A DNA stretch of 47,684 bases from Acidobacteriaceae bacterium (GCA_027307045.1 DAHUXR010000029.1:1-47684); one strand, 5' to 3'; positions 8,180 through 17,783 are shown, counted from the first letter of the stretch. Made by a program: numbers and translations. Notes: generated by a model not told the origin, from the sequence alone.

Positions 8180-9724
8180 GTGACTGGAACTTCCATGAGC
8201 GCACTCAAGACACTCTATCGCCACTCGTCCCACTACCTCGGTGGGCGACTGGTTATCATGCTCATGGGATTCATTTCCTTCCCGATCTTCACGCGCGTCT
8301 TTTCCGTTGCTGAATACGGGGTTATCAACCTCATCATGAACACCGTCCTGCTCTTGACGGTGGTGTCAAAATTCGGCTTTCAGCATTCCATTCAGCGCTA
8401 TTACCCGGAGGGTGAGCCTGCTACAAGCCCTGACACACTGCGCCGCTACTACTCCACCTTGTTTTACAGTACCGCGATTCTTGCCCTCGTCTTGATTCTG
8501 CTGTTTGTTGCCTCATTGTTTCTTGGCGCGGGACGTTTCCTTGGCGCCGCCGCGGGCGGCACGCTCATCCTGGCGTGCAGCCTCGTAATGATCCGCTCGC
8601 TCCGCTCCATGCAGATGAACCTTATGCAGATGGAGCACAAGACACGGCTTGTCAATGGCATGGACATTCTGCAAAAAGCGCTGACGATTGGCGTGATTTG
8701 CGCTTTGTTGTTCTTCTGGCAGAAAACTGTCTTCGCCTTCTTCCTTGGGCTGGTTGTGGTTGAAGGTGTCATCCTGCTGCAATATCTGCCTGTTCTTGGC
8801 CGTCGCCAGCTGCTTTCACCCAGCATGTTCGATGTTGGTTTTTTGCGCACCGCGGCTGCATTCTCGCTGCCGTTAATGGCCGCTGAGATCTCATGGTTCG
8901 TGCTCGACTCCGGCGACCGCTTCTTTGTCCAGCATTACCTTGGCGCCCAGGCGTTGGGCTTTTACGCTGCCGCCTACGGCATCGCCAGCTATCTTCAGGA
9001 CGTGATGATGGCGCCTCTGCAGCTTTCGCTCTTTCCCATCTGCATGCGCGTCTGGAATACGGAAGGCAAGAAGGCCACGCAGGATTTTCTCTCCCGTAGC
9101 CTGGACCAGTTTATTTTCGTTGCTGTTGCGGTTGTATGCGTGGCCATTGCAACGTCACGCGACGTCATAGTCCTGCTCGCCTCCCGGAAGTTTCAGCAAG
9201 CGCACACGCTGCTGCCCTTCCTGGTGATAGGGCTGGTGCTTTCCGCCGTTACTATCTATTTCCGTCCCGGCCTCATGATTCACAAGCGCGCAACCAAGAT
9301 CGCAGCTGCTACTTTTTATGCCGGCTTTCTCAACGTGGCGCTGAACATAATCCTGCTGCCGCGCATTGGCCTGGTTGGCGCCGCCATTGCCACCACCGTA
9401 AGCTACGCCGGAATCGTGGTCTTTCTTGCTTACCAGTCATTGCGCGTGCTGCCGCTCAAGCTGGAACTCGTTTCATTTGCCAAATACGCCGCAACCGGCG
9501 CAGCGCTCGCATGGCTGGTAACGCAATTGCCCGTGGAAGCCCCTTTGCTCAGTGCGGTGGTGAAGGGAAGTTTGGTCCTGGTGCTGTATGCCGGAATCCT
9601 CTTCGCCATCGATCTGCGCGTGCGCCGGCTGTTCATCAGTGTTTCGACCGCATTGACTGGCTGGATTCATTCTTCCGGCAAGCGGCGTCTAGAACCGATG
9701 CCAGCCATCACGGAGAGGACCTGA
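8180..9724 (+). CDS. Polysaccharide flippase (Wzx-like, MATE/MVF superfamily)
   Basis: This 514-residue protein has about 12-14 membrane helices across its length and typical flippase features at the N-terminus (GGRLVIMLMGFISFPIFTRV, then FSVAEYGVINLIM). It would move the lipid-linked repeat unit from the cytoplasmic to the periplasmic face. The start used is GTG at 8180, with GGAAA five to six bases upstream; an in-frame ATG at 8195 is possible but has no ribosome site. About 80 bases separate it from the chain-length gene, with no terminator seen, so it probably belongs to the same transcript. Confidence 0.88.
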   Translation: MTGTSMSALKTLYRHSSHYLGGRLVIMLMGFISFPIFTRVFSVAEYGVINLIMNTVLLLTVVSKFGFQHSIQRYYPEGEPATSPDTLRRYYSTLFYSTAILALVLILLFVASLFLGAGRFLGAAAGGTLILACSLVMIRSLRSMQMNLMQMEHKTRLVNGMDILQKALTIGVICALLFFWQKTVFAFFLGLVVVEGVILLQYLPVLGRRQLLSPSMFDVGFLRTAAAFSLPLMAAEISWFVLDSGDRFFVQHYLGAQALGFYAAAYGIASYLQDVMMAPLQLSLFPICMRVWNTEGKKATQDFLSRSLDQFIFVAVAVVCVAIATSRDVIVLLASRKFQQAHTLLPFLVIGLVLSAVTIYFRPGLMIHKRATKIAAATFYAGFLNVALNIILLPRIGLVGAAIATTVSYAGIVVFLAYQSLRVLPLKLELVSFAKYAATGAALAWLVTQLPVEAPLLSAVVKGSLVLVLYAGILFAIDLRVRRLFISVSTALTGWIHSSGKRRLEPMPAITERT

Positions 9725-9727
9725 ACC

Positions 9728-11089
9728 GTGCATTTTGGATTGGAACAATACGTCCCGCTAACCCTCTATCTCGGCGCCGTCGTGGCGTTTTTGCTGTCGC
9801 TCTTCTGGAAGCCCCAGGCCGGTCTTTATTTCTTGGTCCCGCTGCTGCCGTTGCAGACGGTTCGCTACCGCATTCTTGATTTTCCTCTCGGCAACAAACT
9901 CATTGACATGCTATTGGTGGGCGTCGTGCTGGGCGCGGTCTTTAAAGGCGGTTTTCGCTTCGCTAAAACGCCCCTCAACAAATTCCTCATCGTCTTCGGT
10001 GTCTTCTGCTACGTCCAACTCTGGCGTGGCGCATTCTTTCTCAATTCGGCAATGCCTCTCTCCATCAGCGATCCGCGTTTCTCCAACTGGAAGAATTACA
10101 TGGTCATGTTCATCATCTTTGCGGTGACCGTGAGCGTGATCAAGGATGTAAAGCAGATCAAAATTATCGTCGTGCTCATGTGCCTTTCCGTGCTGGTCGT
10201 GAACAAAAACTATTACGGCACCATGAGCGATCGCGACACGTCGCACTTCTCTTATGAAGTGCGTGATGGCGGCGCCCTTGGCTATGCCGGCGTGAACGGC
10301 GTGGCCACATTTGAAGCCGAATTCATGTTATTTGTGCTGGGGCTGAGCGCCTTGCAGAAGCGCAAATCTCTCAAGTTAGCCCTCTGGGGATTATTTGCTT
10401 TCAGCGCCTATTGCCTGCTGTTTTCTTACTCTCGCGAAGCGTATGTGGGAATTCTCGTCGGTTTGCTCTTTCTGGGGTTAGTCCGGCAGCGCTGGGTGCT
10501 GCTCGCGCTCGCTGTTTTCCTGCTCAGCTGGCAGAGTTTTGTGCCGACCTCTGTCCAGGAACGCGTCCTCATGACCTACGACAAGAATGACCAACAGCTT
10601 GATACTTCAGCGCAGGACCGCGTCGTGCTCTGGGATGACGCCATGAATCTGTTTCGTCAGAATCCCGCTCTTGGCGCCGGTTTTGACACCTATGAATGGC
10701 AACATCGAGTGGGCATTTATACAGACACACACAATTACTTCCTGAAAGTGCTGGTGGAAACGGGTGTCCTGGGACTCATGCTTTTCCTCTTTCTGCTAGG
10801 CAAAATGACGCGCCTGGGAGTCAGGTTATACAGGACCGCTCAGGACCCTTTTCTTAAGTCGATTGGGCTGGGTTTCTCTCTTTTGATGGCCTGCGTCTTC
10901 GTCGTAAATTTCTTTGGTGATCGCTGGCTGTATGTGGAGGTAAATGGTTTTCTCTGGGTCATGCTGGCGTGTGTTGTACGTGGGCAGATGATTGAAAGCG
11001 AGCGCAAGGAAGAGCCTGTTGGAATCGCCGCGGAAGCTCCGCCGGAGCCTTTGCCGTGGATACGCGATGAAGAGCCGGCGCTGGTATAA
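9728..11089 (+). CDS. O-antigen ligase / Wzy-like polymerase family membrane protein
   Basis: This 453-residue protein has about ten membrane helices and the O-antigen ligase domain signature: FSYSREAYVGILVGLLFLGL in the middle, a large periplasmic loop (RVVLWDDAMNLFRQNPALGA, then TDTHNYFLKVLVETGVLG) and more helices after it. In an EPS locus of this type it is most likely the repeat-unit polymerase. The start is GTG at 9728, just after the flippase stop, with GGAGAGG upstream. The C-terminal tail is charged and cytosolic. Ligase and polymerase activity cannot be told apart from sequence alone. Confidence 0.85.
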   Translation: MHFGLEQYVPLTLYLGAVVAFLLSLFWKPQAGLYFLVPLLPLQTVRYRILDFPLGNKLIDMLLVGVVLGAVFKGGFRFAKTPLNKFLIVFGVFCYVQLWRGAFFLNSAMPLSISDPRFSNWKNYMVMFIIFAVTVSVIKDVKQIKIIVVLMCLSVLVVNKNYYGTMSDRDTSHFSYEVRDGGALGYAGVNGVATFEAEFMLFVLGLSALQKRKSLKLALWGLFAFSAYCLLFSYSREAYVGILVGLLFLGLVRQRWVLLALAVFLLSWQSFVPTSVQERVLMTYDKNDQQLDTSAQDRVVLWDDAMNLFRQNPALGAGFDTYEWQHRVGIYTDTHNYFLKVLVETGVLGLMLFLFLLGKMTRLGVRLYRTAQDPFLKSIGLGFSLLMACVFVVNFFGDRWLYVEVNGFLWVMLACVVRGQMIESERKEEPVGIAAEAPPEPLPWIRDEEPALV

Positions 11090-11103
11090 GGGACATTCAA
11101 TAT

Positions 11104-13125
11104 ATGTGTGGAATCTTTGGACAAATCGGCAGCTCACCGGCGGACGAAAAATGCGGGCTGGAACTACATCATCGCGGCCCCGACGATGCGGGGCTTAAAT
11201 ATTTCACGTTGTCCAATGGCTCCATTTGGGTAAGCTTGCAGCACCGCAGGCTGTCCATTATCGATCTTTCCTCAGCTGGGCATCAGCCCATGTGCAATGA
11301 AGATGAATCCATATGGATCACCTTCAATGGCGAAATTTATAACTTCCAGGAATTGCGTGCGCAACTGGTTTCCGCTGGACATACCTTCCGCTCCCATACC
11401 GATACTGAAGTCATCATCCACGGCTATGAGGAGTGGGGAACTGAAGTGGTGAAGAAGCTGCGAGGCATGTTTGCCTTCGCCATCTGGGACAATCGCCATC
11501 GCCGCATGCTGCTGGCCACCGACCATCTTGGCAAGAAGCCGCTGTTCTATTCCCATAACGACGCCGGCCGCAAGTTTGTTTTTGCCTCAGAGATCAAAGC
11601 CATACTTCAGGCCGGCGTGCCTGCGGAACTCGATCCGGTGGCCATGCATGACTATCTCACATATTTATATTTCCCATATCCCTCTACGGCGTTCAAGCAT
11701 GTGCGGAAAATGGCGCCCGGTTCGGCCATGGAGATCGTGGTCAACTCAGAAGGCGACGTAGAACGGCGTGAATGGAAATATTGGGACGCCGCCGAAACCG
11801 CCGGCACGCCTTTGCAAATGTCGGAAGCGGAGATGATCGATCGCGCGCGCGAATTGATGGAAGAATCCGTCAAGCTGCGCATGATCAGTGACGTGCCGCT
11901 GGGACTCTTCCTGAGCGGCGGCCTTGATTCCAGCGCGATTACCGCCTTCGCGGCAAAGAGCAGCCCGGATCAGGTCAAAACCTTCACCATCGGATTTAAG
12001 GCCAGCAAGTTTTATGACGAGCAGCCGATTGCGAAACTCGTCGCCGAAAGATTCAAAACGGAGCACCACATTCTGCAGGCGGACGAGGCCTGTGCCGCCT
12101 ACATGACTGACGTGGTGCGCCACTTCGATGAGCCGTTTGGCAATCCCACGGCAATTCTTGAATACATCATCACCAAACAGATGCGGAAGCACGTAACGGT
12201 TGCCATCTCTGGTGATGGCGGCGACGAACTCTTTGGCGGCTACGTGCGCTATGCAGGCGCTGCCATGGCCCGGCGCTACCGCCAACTGCCCCAGTTTCTG
12301 ACGAAAGGTTTAGTGTCACGATTGTCCGGGTTCATGAATGACTCCACCGACGGACGCCACGGCTTTCGCCGGGTGCGGGAGTTTGCGCAATCCGCCTGGC
12401 AGGCGGAAGAAGACATGTACATTGACTGGGTTGGATATTTTTCTGAGCGTGAGAAACAGGAACTGTACACGCCTGATTTCTCGGCGTCGGTCGGCGGCCG
12501 CAACTCGGGAGATTTCCTGCGCCAGTTCTTCCGCCGCGGCGCCAAACTGGATCCCATGAGCCGGCTCGGCTATGTGGACGCGGCGTCATTCCTCTGCTGC
12601 AATTGCCTGGAATATGCCGATCGCATGTCCATGGCCAATTCGCTCGAAGTACGGGCGCCCTTTACTGATTATCGGCTGCTTGAGTTTGCCATGCAGGTGC
12701 CGCAGCGGATGAAAGTCCGTAACATGACCACCAAGTGGATCACCCGGCAGGCGATGCGTGGCATCTTGCCGCGCGAGGTGCTCACAAAGAAAAAGATGGG
12801 CTTCAACCCGCCGCTACCGCAGTGGATCAATGGTGAACTCAAGCCCGTGATCGGGGAATTTCTTTCCTCCGCGGCAATAGAGCGCCGCGGCTTGTTCCGT
12901 CCTGACGCGGTACAGAAACTCTTGCGCGACCACGCCGAAAATCGCCGGGACAATGCGCTGAAAATCTGGGCGCTCCTGATGATTGAAGTCTGGCAGCGCA
13001 TGTACTTTGATAAGCAGTCGCCGGAGTCTGTGCTGAATTCCGCCATGGGCGAGACGAAGCCGAACACAATGATTCAAGTTGGAGACGCACAGAGCAGCAA
13101 AGCTGACGTGGTCTGCATTCGGTAG
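11104..13125 (+). CDS. Asparagine-synthase-like amidotransferase (XrtA/EPS type)
   Basis: This 673-residue protein starts MCGIFGQIG, so Cys2 becomes the N-terminal nucleophile of the glutamine amidotransferase domain (about 1-210). The synthetase domain follows, with the ATP pyrophosphatase loop SGGLDSS (271-277), ISGDGGDELFGGY and RMSMANSLEVRAPFTD. The whole length matches the subfamily found in exosortase-linked EPS clusters (amidotransferase 1 type) rather than housekeeping AsnB. Such enzymes are thought to amidate a sugar acid or another EPS component; the substrate is unknown. It follows the polymerase gene by 14 bp and precedes a GT2, in one operon. Confidence 0.9.
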   Translation: MCGIFGQIGSSPADEKCGLELHHRGPDDAGLKYFTLSNGSIWVSLQHRRLSIIDLSSAGHQPMCNEDESIWITFNGEIYNFQELRAQLVSAGHTFRSHTDTEVIIHGYEEWGTEVVKKLRGMFAFAIWDNRHRRMLLATDHLGKKPLFYSHNDAGRKFVFASEIKAILQAGVPAELDPVAMHDYLTYLYFPYPSTAFKHVRKMAPGSAMEIVVNSEGDVERREWKYWDAAETAGTPLQMSEAEMIDRARELMEESVKLRMISDVPLGLFLSGGLDSSAITAFAAKSSPDQVKTFTIGFKASKFYDEQPIAKLVAERFKTEHHILQADEACAAYMTDVVRHFDEPFGNPTAILEYIITKQMRKHVTVAISGDGGDELFGGYVRYAGAAMARRYRQLPQFLTKGLVSRLSGFMNDSTDGRHGFRRVREFAQSAWQAEEDMYIDWVGYFSEREKQELYTPDFSASVGGRNSGDFLRQFFRRGAKLDPMSRLGYVDAASFLCCNCLEYADRMSMANSLEVRAPFTDYRLLEFAMQVPQRMKVRNMTTKWITRQAMRGILPREVLTKKKMGFNPPLPQWINGELKPVIGEFLSSAAIERRGLFRPDAVQKLLRDHAENRRDNALKIWALLMIEVWQRMYFDKQSPESVLNSAMGETKPNTMIQVGDAQSSKADVVCIR

Positions 13126-13132
13126 GTGAGTA

Positions 13133-14323
13133 ATGGTAGCGTTTGTGATAAGCCAATTCGGAGTGGGTGTAGCGAGCGGAGCCAGGATAGCATTCTGGCT
13201 GGCCGCGTTCTTGTTGTTTTATGTCTACGCTGGCTACCCGCTTCTTCTGGCTATGATTGGCCTATTTGTGCGCCGCCCTCGTCCCAATGTTGGTTTTACT
13301 CCTCGAATCTCAGTCCTTATCGCTGCCTATAACGAAGAAGAAGCCATCGAACGCAAAATCGAGCAAACACTGGCGCTGGAATATGCTGCCGGCAAGATTG
13401 AAGTTCTGGTGCTGTCAGATTGCTCCACGGACCGGACGGATGAAATCGTGAAAGCGTTTCCTGACAGCCGGGTACGCCTTGTCAGGATGCTGGAGCGTCG
13501 TGGAAAAACTTTTGCGCAGAACGTCGGAGTGAAAGAAGCCACAGGCGAGGTCATCGTCTTTTCTGATGCCACGGCCATCTATCATCCAAAAGCCTTGTTG
13601 TATCTGGCGTGCAATTATGAGGGGCCTTCGGTCGGCGCCGTCAGCGGTAGGTATCAATATTTTGATCCGGGTCAGCAATCTCCCACCGGCCTGGGCAGCG
13701 TGGCTTTCTGGAATTATGAAAACCTGATCAAGAAATTGCAGTCGGGCATTCGCACCATCACAGGCTGCTGCGGCTGCATTTACTCCGTCCGTAAAGCGGC
13801 ATATACGGAGTTGCCGGCCGATATCATCAGCGACCTGGTCCAGCCGTTGCAAGCCATCAGGAAGGGCTATCGTGTGGTGTTTGAAGACCGTGCGCTGGCC
13901 TATGAAGAAACAACACAATCCACCAGTGAAGAGTTTTCCATGCGCGTTCGCGTTGTGACACGGGCCATGCGCGGGCTGCTGAGCGTTGCTGACTTGCTCA
14001 AGCCATGGAAATTTGCCTGGCCGGCATTCCAGCTCTGGTCACACAAAATCATGCGCTGGATGGTGCCGCTCTTCCTGATCGCCTTGCTCGTAGCGAATAG
14101 CTTGCTGCTCGACTCTTCGTTTTATAGGGTCACCCTGGCTGTGCAATTGTTTTTTTATGCTGCGGCGCTCCTCAACATACTTCTGCCGCTGCATCGCCAG
14201 TGGAAGCCTCTGGGCATTCCGCTTTTTTTCTGTACGCTCAACGCGGCGGCTTTGGTCAGCATGTTGGAAATCTGCCGCGGGCGCAAATATGTGACTTGGC
14301 AGACTGTGAGGGCCCGCAGATGA
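13133..14323 (+). CDS. Membrane-anchored family 2 glycosyltransferase
   Basis: This 396-residue GT-A fold glycosyltransferase has an N-terminal membrane helix (about 20-45), the GT2 core ISVLIAAYNEEEAIERKIEQ, the nucleotide-binding VLVLSDCSTDRTDEIV, an acidic motif FSDATAIY, a cysteine-rich acceptor segment (TGCCGCIYSVRKAAY) and an E-D-x-A-L type loop (FEDRALAYEE). Several C-terminal membrane helices follow. It would add a sugar to the lipid-linked repeat unit at the inner face of the membrane. Its stop overlaps the next start (ATGA). Confidence 0.88.
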   Translation: MVAFVISQFGVGVASGARIAFWLAAFLLFYVYAGYPLLLAMIGLFVRRPRPNVGFTPRISVLIAAYNEEEAIERKIEQTLALEYAAGKIEVLVLSDCSTDRTDEIVKAFPDSRVRLVRMLERRGKTFAQNVGVKEATGEVIVFSDATAIYHPKALLYLACNYEGPSVGAVSGRYQYFDPGQQSPTGLGSVAFWNYENLIKKLQSGIRTITGCCGCIYSVRKAAYTELPADIISDLVQPLQAIRKGYRVVFEDRALAYEETTQSTSEEFSMRVRVVTRAMRGLLSVADLLKPWKFAWPAFQLWSHKIMRWMVPLFLIALLVANSLLLDSSFYRVTLAVQLFFYAAALLNILLPLHRQWKPLGIPLFFCTLNAAALVSMLEICRGRKYVTWQTVRARR

Positions 14324-15105
14324 AAATTGAATTTCTAACCCAGGAAGATTCGCTGTATGTCCTGCCATTCTTCGAGGAATTTTTACGGCACTACGCCGCA
14401 GAGTTTGAGATCGCGCGGATCTCCTGCTGCCGGGCCATGGGCAAGCGCTCCAGAGTGCAGCTTTTACGGGAACTCAAGTGGCTTTACGGAGTGACCGGAT
14501 TGGGCAAACTTCTGCTGCAAGCAGCCAAGGCCAAGCTGTTTTCATTTTTGCCGAAAAACCGGTCGTCGCAGAAGTTCTATTCCATCGCCCAGCTTGCTCA
14601 GGCCTACGGCATCCCTTATGAGCATGTGGACAATCCCAACAAGCCGGAATTTACAGATGCGTTACAGCAGCGGGCGCCCGATCTTTTGATTTCCGTTGCC
14701 TGCCCATACATATTGAAGGAAAAGCTTCTGGGAATTCCGCCGCGCGGCTGCATCAACATTCATCATGCTCCTTTGCCACGATATAAAGGTATGATGCCTA
14801 CGTTTTGGCAGCTTTATCATGGCGAGCAGCAACTGGGCGTGACAATTCACTACATGGCAGCCAAGGTGGATGAAGGCGATGCACTCTTGCAGGAATCTTT
14901 GCCGGTGACTCCCGGCGAGTCGCTGCATGACCTCATACGGCGTAGCAAGCGCCATGGCGCGCACTGCATGGCCAAGGTTGTACGCAGTCTCCAGGCAAAT
15001 TCAGCAGTAGCAACGCAGATGGACCATGCGCAGGGAAGTTACTTTACTTTTCCCCGTCGCGAAGAAGCGCGTGAATTTCGGCGGCGAGGGTTACGCGCGA
15101 TTTGA
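14320..15105 (+). CDS. Formyltransferase-family protein (methionyl-tRNA formyltransferase fold)
   Basis: The gene is 261 codons from the ATG at 14320, which overlaps the GT2 stop. The frame is open further upstream, but that part lies within the GT2 gene. The formyltransferase core is visible: GCINIHHAPLPRYKGMMPTF gives the catalytic Asn and His pair and the PxYKG loop, and AAKVDEGDALLQE supplies the catalytic Asp. The C-terminal tRNA-binding domain of Fmt is not recognisable. Within an EPS operon this fits an enzyme that N-formylates an amino sugar using formyl-tetrahydrofolate, as VioF or QdtF do. The role on sugar is inference. Confidence 0.8.
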   Translation: MKIEFLTQEDSLYVLPFFEEFLRHYAAEFEIARISCCRAMGKRSRVQLLRELKWLYGVTGLGKLLLQAAKAKLFSFLPKNRSSQKFYSIAQLAQAYGIPYEHVDNPNKPEFTDALQQRAPDLLISVACPYILKEKLLGIPPRGCINIHHAPLPRYKGMMPTFWQLYHGEQQLGVTIHYMAAKVDEGDALLQESLPVTPGESLHDLIRRSKRHGAHCMAKVVRSLQANSAVATQMDHAQGSYFTFPRREEAREFRRRGLRAI

Positions 15106-15119
15106 ACGCAAGGACACAT

Positions 15120-16229
15120 ATGGCAAGCCCGTTTAGCAGATCGGCGTTGAGGGGCCACGGAAAAGCATTCTGGGCTGGCTTGCTGCGCGCATCGGGCATG
15201 TTGGCGCTGGTGCGAAAGTGGGTGAAGCGGCGCGGTGCCATCGTTCTCACATTCCATCGTGTCTTGACTGACTCAGAGCTGCAACAGACCGCTTCGCTGG
15301 GCGGAATGATTGTCCGTGATCGGACGTTTGCCGCTTTTCTTAACCATGCATCCCACCACTATGAATTTGCCAATCTGGTGCAGGAGCCCGATTGGAAGTC
15401 CGCCGGCAAGCTCAAGTTGGCTGTTACGTTCGACGATGGATGGTCGGACAATGCAGAAACGGTTTACCCGATTGCCTCCCAGTACCATGTACCCTTTGTG
15501 ATTTTCATTGTGCCGGAGAAAACTGGTACGGCGCTTCCGTTCTGGCCGGAACGGACCGCTGCCGCTCTTGATCGTATTTCCTCGGGCCATGGCTCTCGAC
15601 GCGCCGCCTCCATTGGGAGGGCTATTGAAGCACTCAAAGCGCTGCCAACCATGGAACGGGAAAGCCGCATCAGCCAGATGCTGGGCTCTGGCGGCCTTCT
15701 TGAGTCTTCTGCCACCGTGGATAAAACAATGACCTGGGAGCAGATCGCTGACCTTCACGCCCGCGGCGTGACGTTTGGGTCGCACACCAGCACGCATGAG
15801 ATCCTTACCACGGTTCCCATTGCTCAGGCGGAGCAGGAGATCGTCTCGTCTCGCAAAGCCATTCAACAAAAGCTAGGCGGTTCGTGCCACTTGTTTTCCT
15901 ATCCCAATGGGAACTGCTCCGAGCAGGTGCGCGAGCTAGTGGCGCAGGCTGGATACAAGTTTGCTTTCCTGGACCAGGAACCTGGCGTCTGGACGCGCGA
16001 TTGCGATCCCTTCCTGATTCCGCGAGTCAACGTATGTGAATATCACCTGGTCGACTCTGATGGCAATTTCTCTCCGACGATCTTTGATTATGCAGTGGTC
16101 TGGAGCGCGGCCAAAGGTTTGCTGTTACAGATGCTTTCAAACCGTTTGAAGAAACTTAAAAGAGGTACTGAAACTTCAGGCAAGACATGGGAGCCAACCG
16201 AAAAGAAGTCCATGGGAAAATCTTCCTGA
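15120..16229 (+). CDS. Polysaccharide deacetylase (NodB/CE4 type)
   Basis: The gene is 369 codons from the ATG at 15120, which has AAGGA six bases upstream; a TTG at 15102 is an alternative. The CE4 catalytic motifs are present: motif 1 LAVTFDDGWSDN with the catalytic and metal Asp pair, and motif 2 FGSHTSTHEIL with the His-x3-His metal ligands. FSYPNG, typical of the bacterial group, follows. There is no clear signal peptide, so it may act in the cytoplasm on a lipid-linked intermediate or be membrane-associated. It would remove N- or O-acetyl groups from the EPS. It is the last gene of the first forward operon; no terminator is obvious after it. Confidence 0.88.
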   Translation: MASPFSRSALRGHGKAFWAGLLRASGMLALVRKWVKRRGAIVLTFHRVLTDSELQQTASLGGMIVRDRTFAAFLNHASHHYEFANLVQEPDWKSAGKLKLAVTFDDGWSDNAETVYPIASQYHVPFVIFIVPEKTGTALPFWPERTAAALDRISSGHGSRRAASIGRAIEALKALPTMERESRISQMLGSGGLLESSATVDKTMTWEQIADLHARGVTFGSHTSTHEILTTVPIAQAEQEIVSSRKAIQQKLGGSCHLFSYPNGNCSEQVRELVAQAGYKFAFLDQEPGVWTRDCDPFLIPRVNVCEYHLVDSDGNFSPTIFDYAVVWSAAKGLLLQMLSNRLKKLKRGTETSGKTWEPTEKKSMGKSS

Positions 16230-16263
16230 GAAAGATTTTTGCAGAAAAGTGGACCAGCGGAAG

Positions 16264-17496
16264 CTAGCGTTTCCGATCTCTCTCCGCCAGCAGATCGCGA
16301 TAAACATCAATCAATTTATGGATCATCACGTCGGCGCTGAATCGCGTTTCCACGGAGGTGCGCCCGTTCTGTCCGATTTGCGCGGCCCGTTCAGGATGCT
16401 CGAGTAGTGTGAGCAGTTTTTCGGCAGCGGCGGCATCGTCCTCAACCGGAACCAGAAAACCGTTTTCGCCATCGGTGATTGCTTCAGGATTGCCGCCCAC
16501 GCGCGTGACTACGGAAGGAACGCCGCATGCCATCGCTTCAAGCAGCGCATTGCAGAAACCTTCACTGCGGGACAGGAGACAGAAGGCGTCACTCATCTTG
16601 AGCAGCGGAACAGGATCGCCTACAAAGTCCAGCAGCTTTACGTTTTTCTCCAGGCCCAGCGACCGGATCATTGCCTGCACTTCTTCGGCGTAGTCCCGTT
16701 CGTACAGGCTGCCGGCAATCACGAAGACCGCATTGGGGAGTTCTCGGCAGACGCGTTCTGCCGTCCGTATCAGTATGTCTATGCCTTTTACTCTGCGGAT
16801 GTTGGCCAGGCAAGAGATGATATGAGAGGCGCCTGCCCAATCGGCGCCTGCAAAGGGATTGTCGTCTGAATTTTCAGCGCCAATCTGCTTAAAATCAACT
16901 CCGTTATAAATAACTGAAACTTTTTTTGGATCTATCCGGTCAGCGTCAATACAGAATTTCTTCACTTCTTCTGAAACCGCAAGCACGCGGTCGGAGAGCC
17001 GGTTTACCAGCCGATAAGCCAGCGCATACCTGGCTTTCCGAAGTATTCCCATGTCGCGGCGGGAAGATAGCAGCAACGCGCCGCTAAGCTTGGCCACAAG
17101 TCCGCCCCATAAATTTGAAGTCTCAAAATACGTCTGAACGATATCTACCTTTTCCGTCCTGATCAGTTCGCGCAGAGCGATGACTGCTTTCCAGGCATCC
17201 AGATGAAAAAAGCGTTTCCAGGGAAAGACATAAACGGGAACAGAGATGCTCTGGCGGATTTCCGGTTTGATACGAAAGGTTGCAATCGAGCAGCGAACCA
17301 GCTCTGGCGGCATCAACTGGACCACTTTCAGCAGGTTGGTTTCTCCACCGCCTAGGGCCATTAAATGGTCGATTAGGAAGAGCACATGCGGCCGCGCCTT
17401 GGCCTCACCGATAGCAACGTCTTGAGACGAGGATTCGGTGCCCAAGGAACCTGAAGGGCCTAAGACTCGAGTTGAAAATTGTTGCATACCTTCCAT
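16264..17496 (-). CDS. Family 4 glycosyltransferase
   Basis: This 410-residue GT-B fold retaining glycosyltransferase has an N-terminal donor-independent domain (HVLFLIDHLMALGGGETNLL), an acceptor-side Rossmann half, and the C-terminal donor-binding region with SRSEGFCNALLEAMACGVPS and the E-x7-E motif. It is predicted to be cytosolic or peripheral. The start at 17496 is used; Met4 (17487) is possible. It is transcribed against the preceding deacetylase gene, whose stop lies 34 bp away, and it has its own sigma54 promoter (17548-17563), which ties it to the EPS regulon. Confidence 0.9.
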   Translation of the reverse strand: MEGMQQFSTRVLGPSGSLGTESSSQDVAIGEAKARPHVLFLIDHLMALGGGETNLLKVVQLMPPELVRCSIATFRIKPEIRQSISVPVYVFPWKRFFHLDAWKAVIALRELIRTEKVDIVQTYFETSNLWGGLVAKLSGALLLSSRRDMGILRKARYALAYRLVNRLSDRVLAVSEEVKKFCIDADRIDPKKVSVIYNGVDFKQIGAENSDDNPFAGADWAGASHIISCLANIRRVKGIDILIRTAERVCRELPNAVFVIAGSLYERDYAEEVQAMIRSLGLEKNVKLLDFVGDPVPLLKMSDAFCLLSRSEGFCNALLEAMACGVPSVVTRVGGNPEAITDGENGFLVPVEDDAAAAEKLLTLLEHPERAAQIGQNGRTSVETRFSADVMIHKLIDVYRDLLAERDRKR

Positions 17497-17547
17497 GTGA
17501 ACCCAGCAGACGAAATACCGCGGCGCAATGCTTTAAGGGCTAAAGAG

Positions 17548-17563
17548 TGCAATTTATAAGCCA
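17548..17563 (-). promoter_or_regulatory. Sigma54 promoter B, for the GT4 gene
   Basis: On the reverse strand the site reads TGGCTTATAAATTGCA, a full -24/-12 match with GG-N10-GC and a perfect TTGCA. The predicted transcript start is near 17537, giving a leader of about 40 bases. GCTTTG precedes it, as at other sites in the window. The palindrome at 17702-17719 is centred about 170 bp upstream. Confidence 0.78.
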
Positions 17564-17701
17564 CAAAGCATTAGCGGCAGCAAGACTTTGTTCTCTTCCC
17601 AAGATTAAGTTCTTCTCGCCTTTTCAGCGACTTAAGAGTTCAAGAGGCCTGATTTGCGTGGCTCTCTCCTTATTCTGTTATGCCATGAATTGTGACATCC
17701 A

Positions 17702-17719
17702 GCTGCAAGCTTTTGCACA
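17702..17719. promoter_or_regulatory. Palindromic enhancer candidate 1 (between promoters B and C)
   Basis: GCTGCAAGCTTTTGCACA fits the pattern TGTGCAA-N4-TTGCACA: the right arm is perfect and five of seven positions match in the left. It lies between two divergent sigma54 promoters, centred about 83 bp upstream of the predicted start of C and about 173 bp upstream of B, so one site could serve both. See the copies at 20225, 23192 and 30236. Confidence 0.6.
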
Positions 17720-17767
17720 TTAACTCAAAGTTTGCCTCATATCTCCTTGATTTTGTGTAGATAGCTT

Positions 17768-17783
17768 TGGCAATGGCCGTGCA
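17768..17783 (+). promoter_or_regulatory. Sigma54 promoter C, for the PEP-CTERM-like small protein
   Basis: TGGCAATGGCCGTGCA has the -24 TGGCA and -12 TGCA elements with GG-N10-GC spacing. The predicted start is near 17794, about 100 bases before the ATG at 17893. Nine bases on the left (AGCTTTGGC) and eight on the right (TGCACATA) are shared with promoter A. Sigma54 promoters in front of PEP-CTERM protein genes are known from other bacteria that carry the XrtA/PrsK/PrsR system. Confidence 0.75.
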
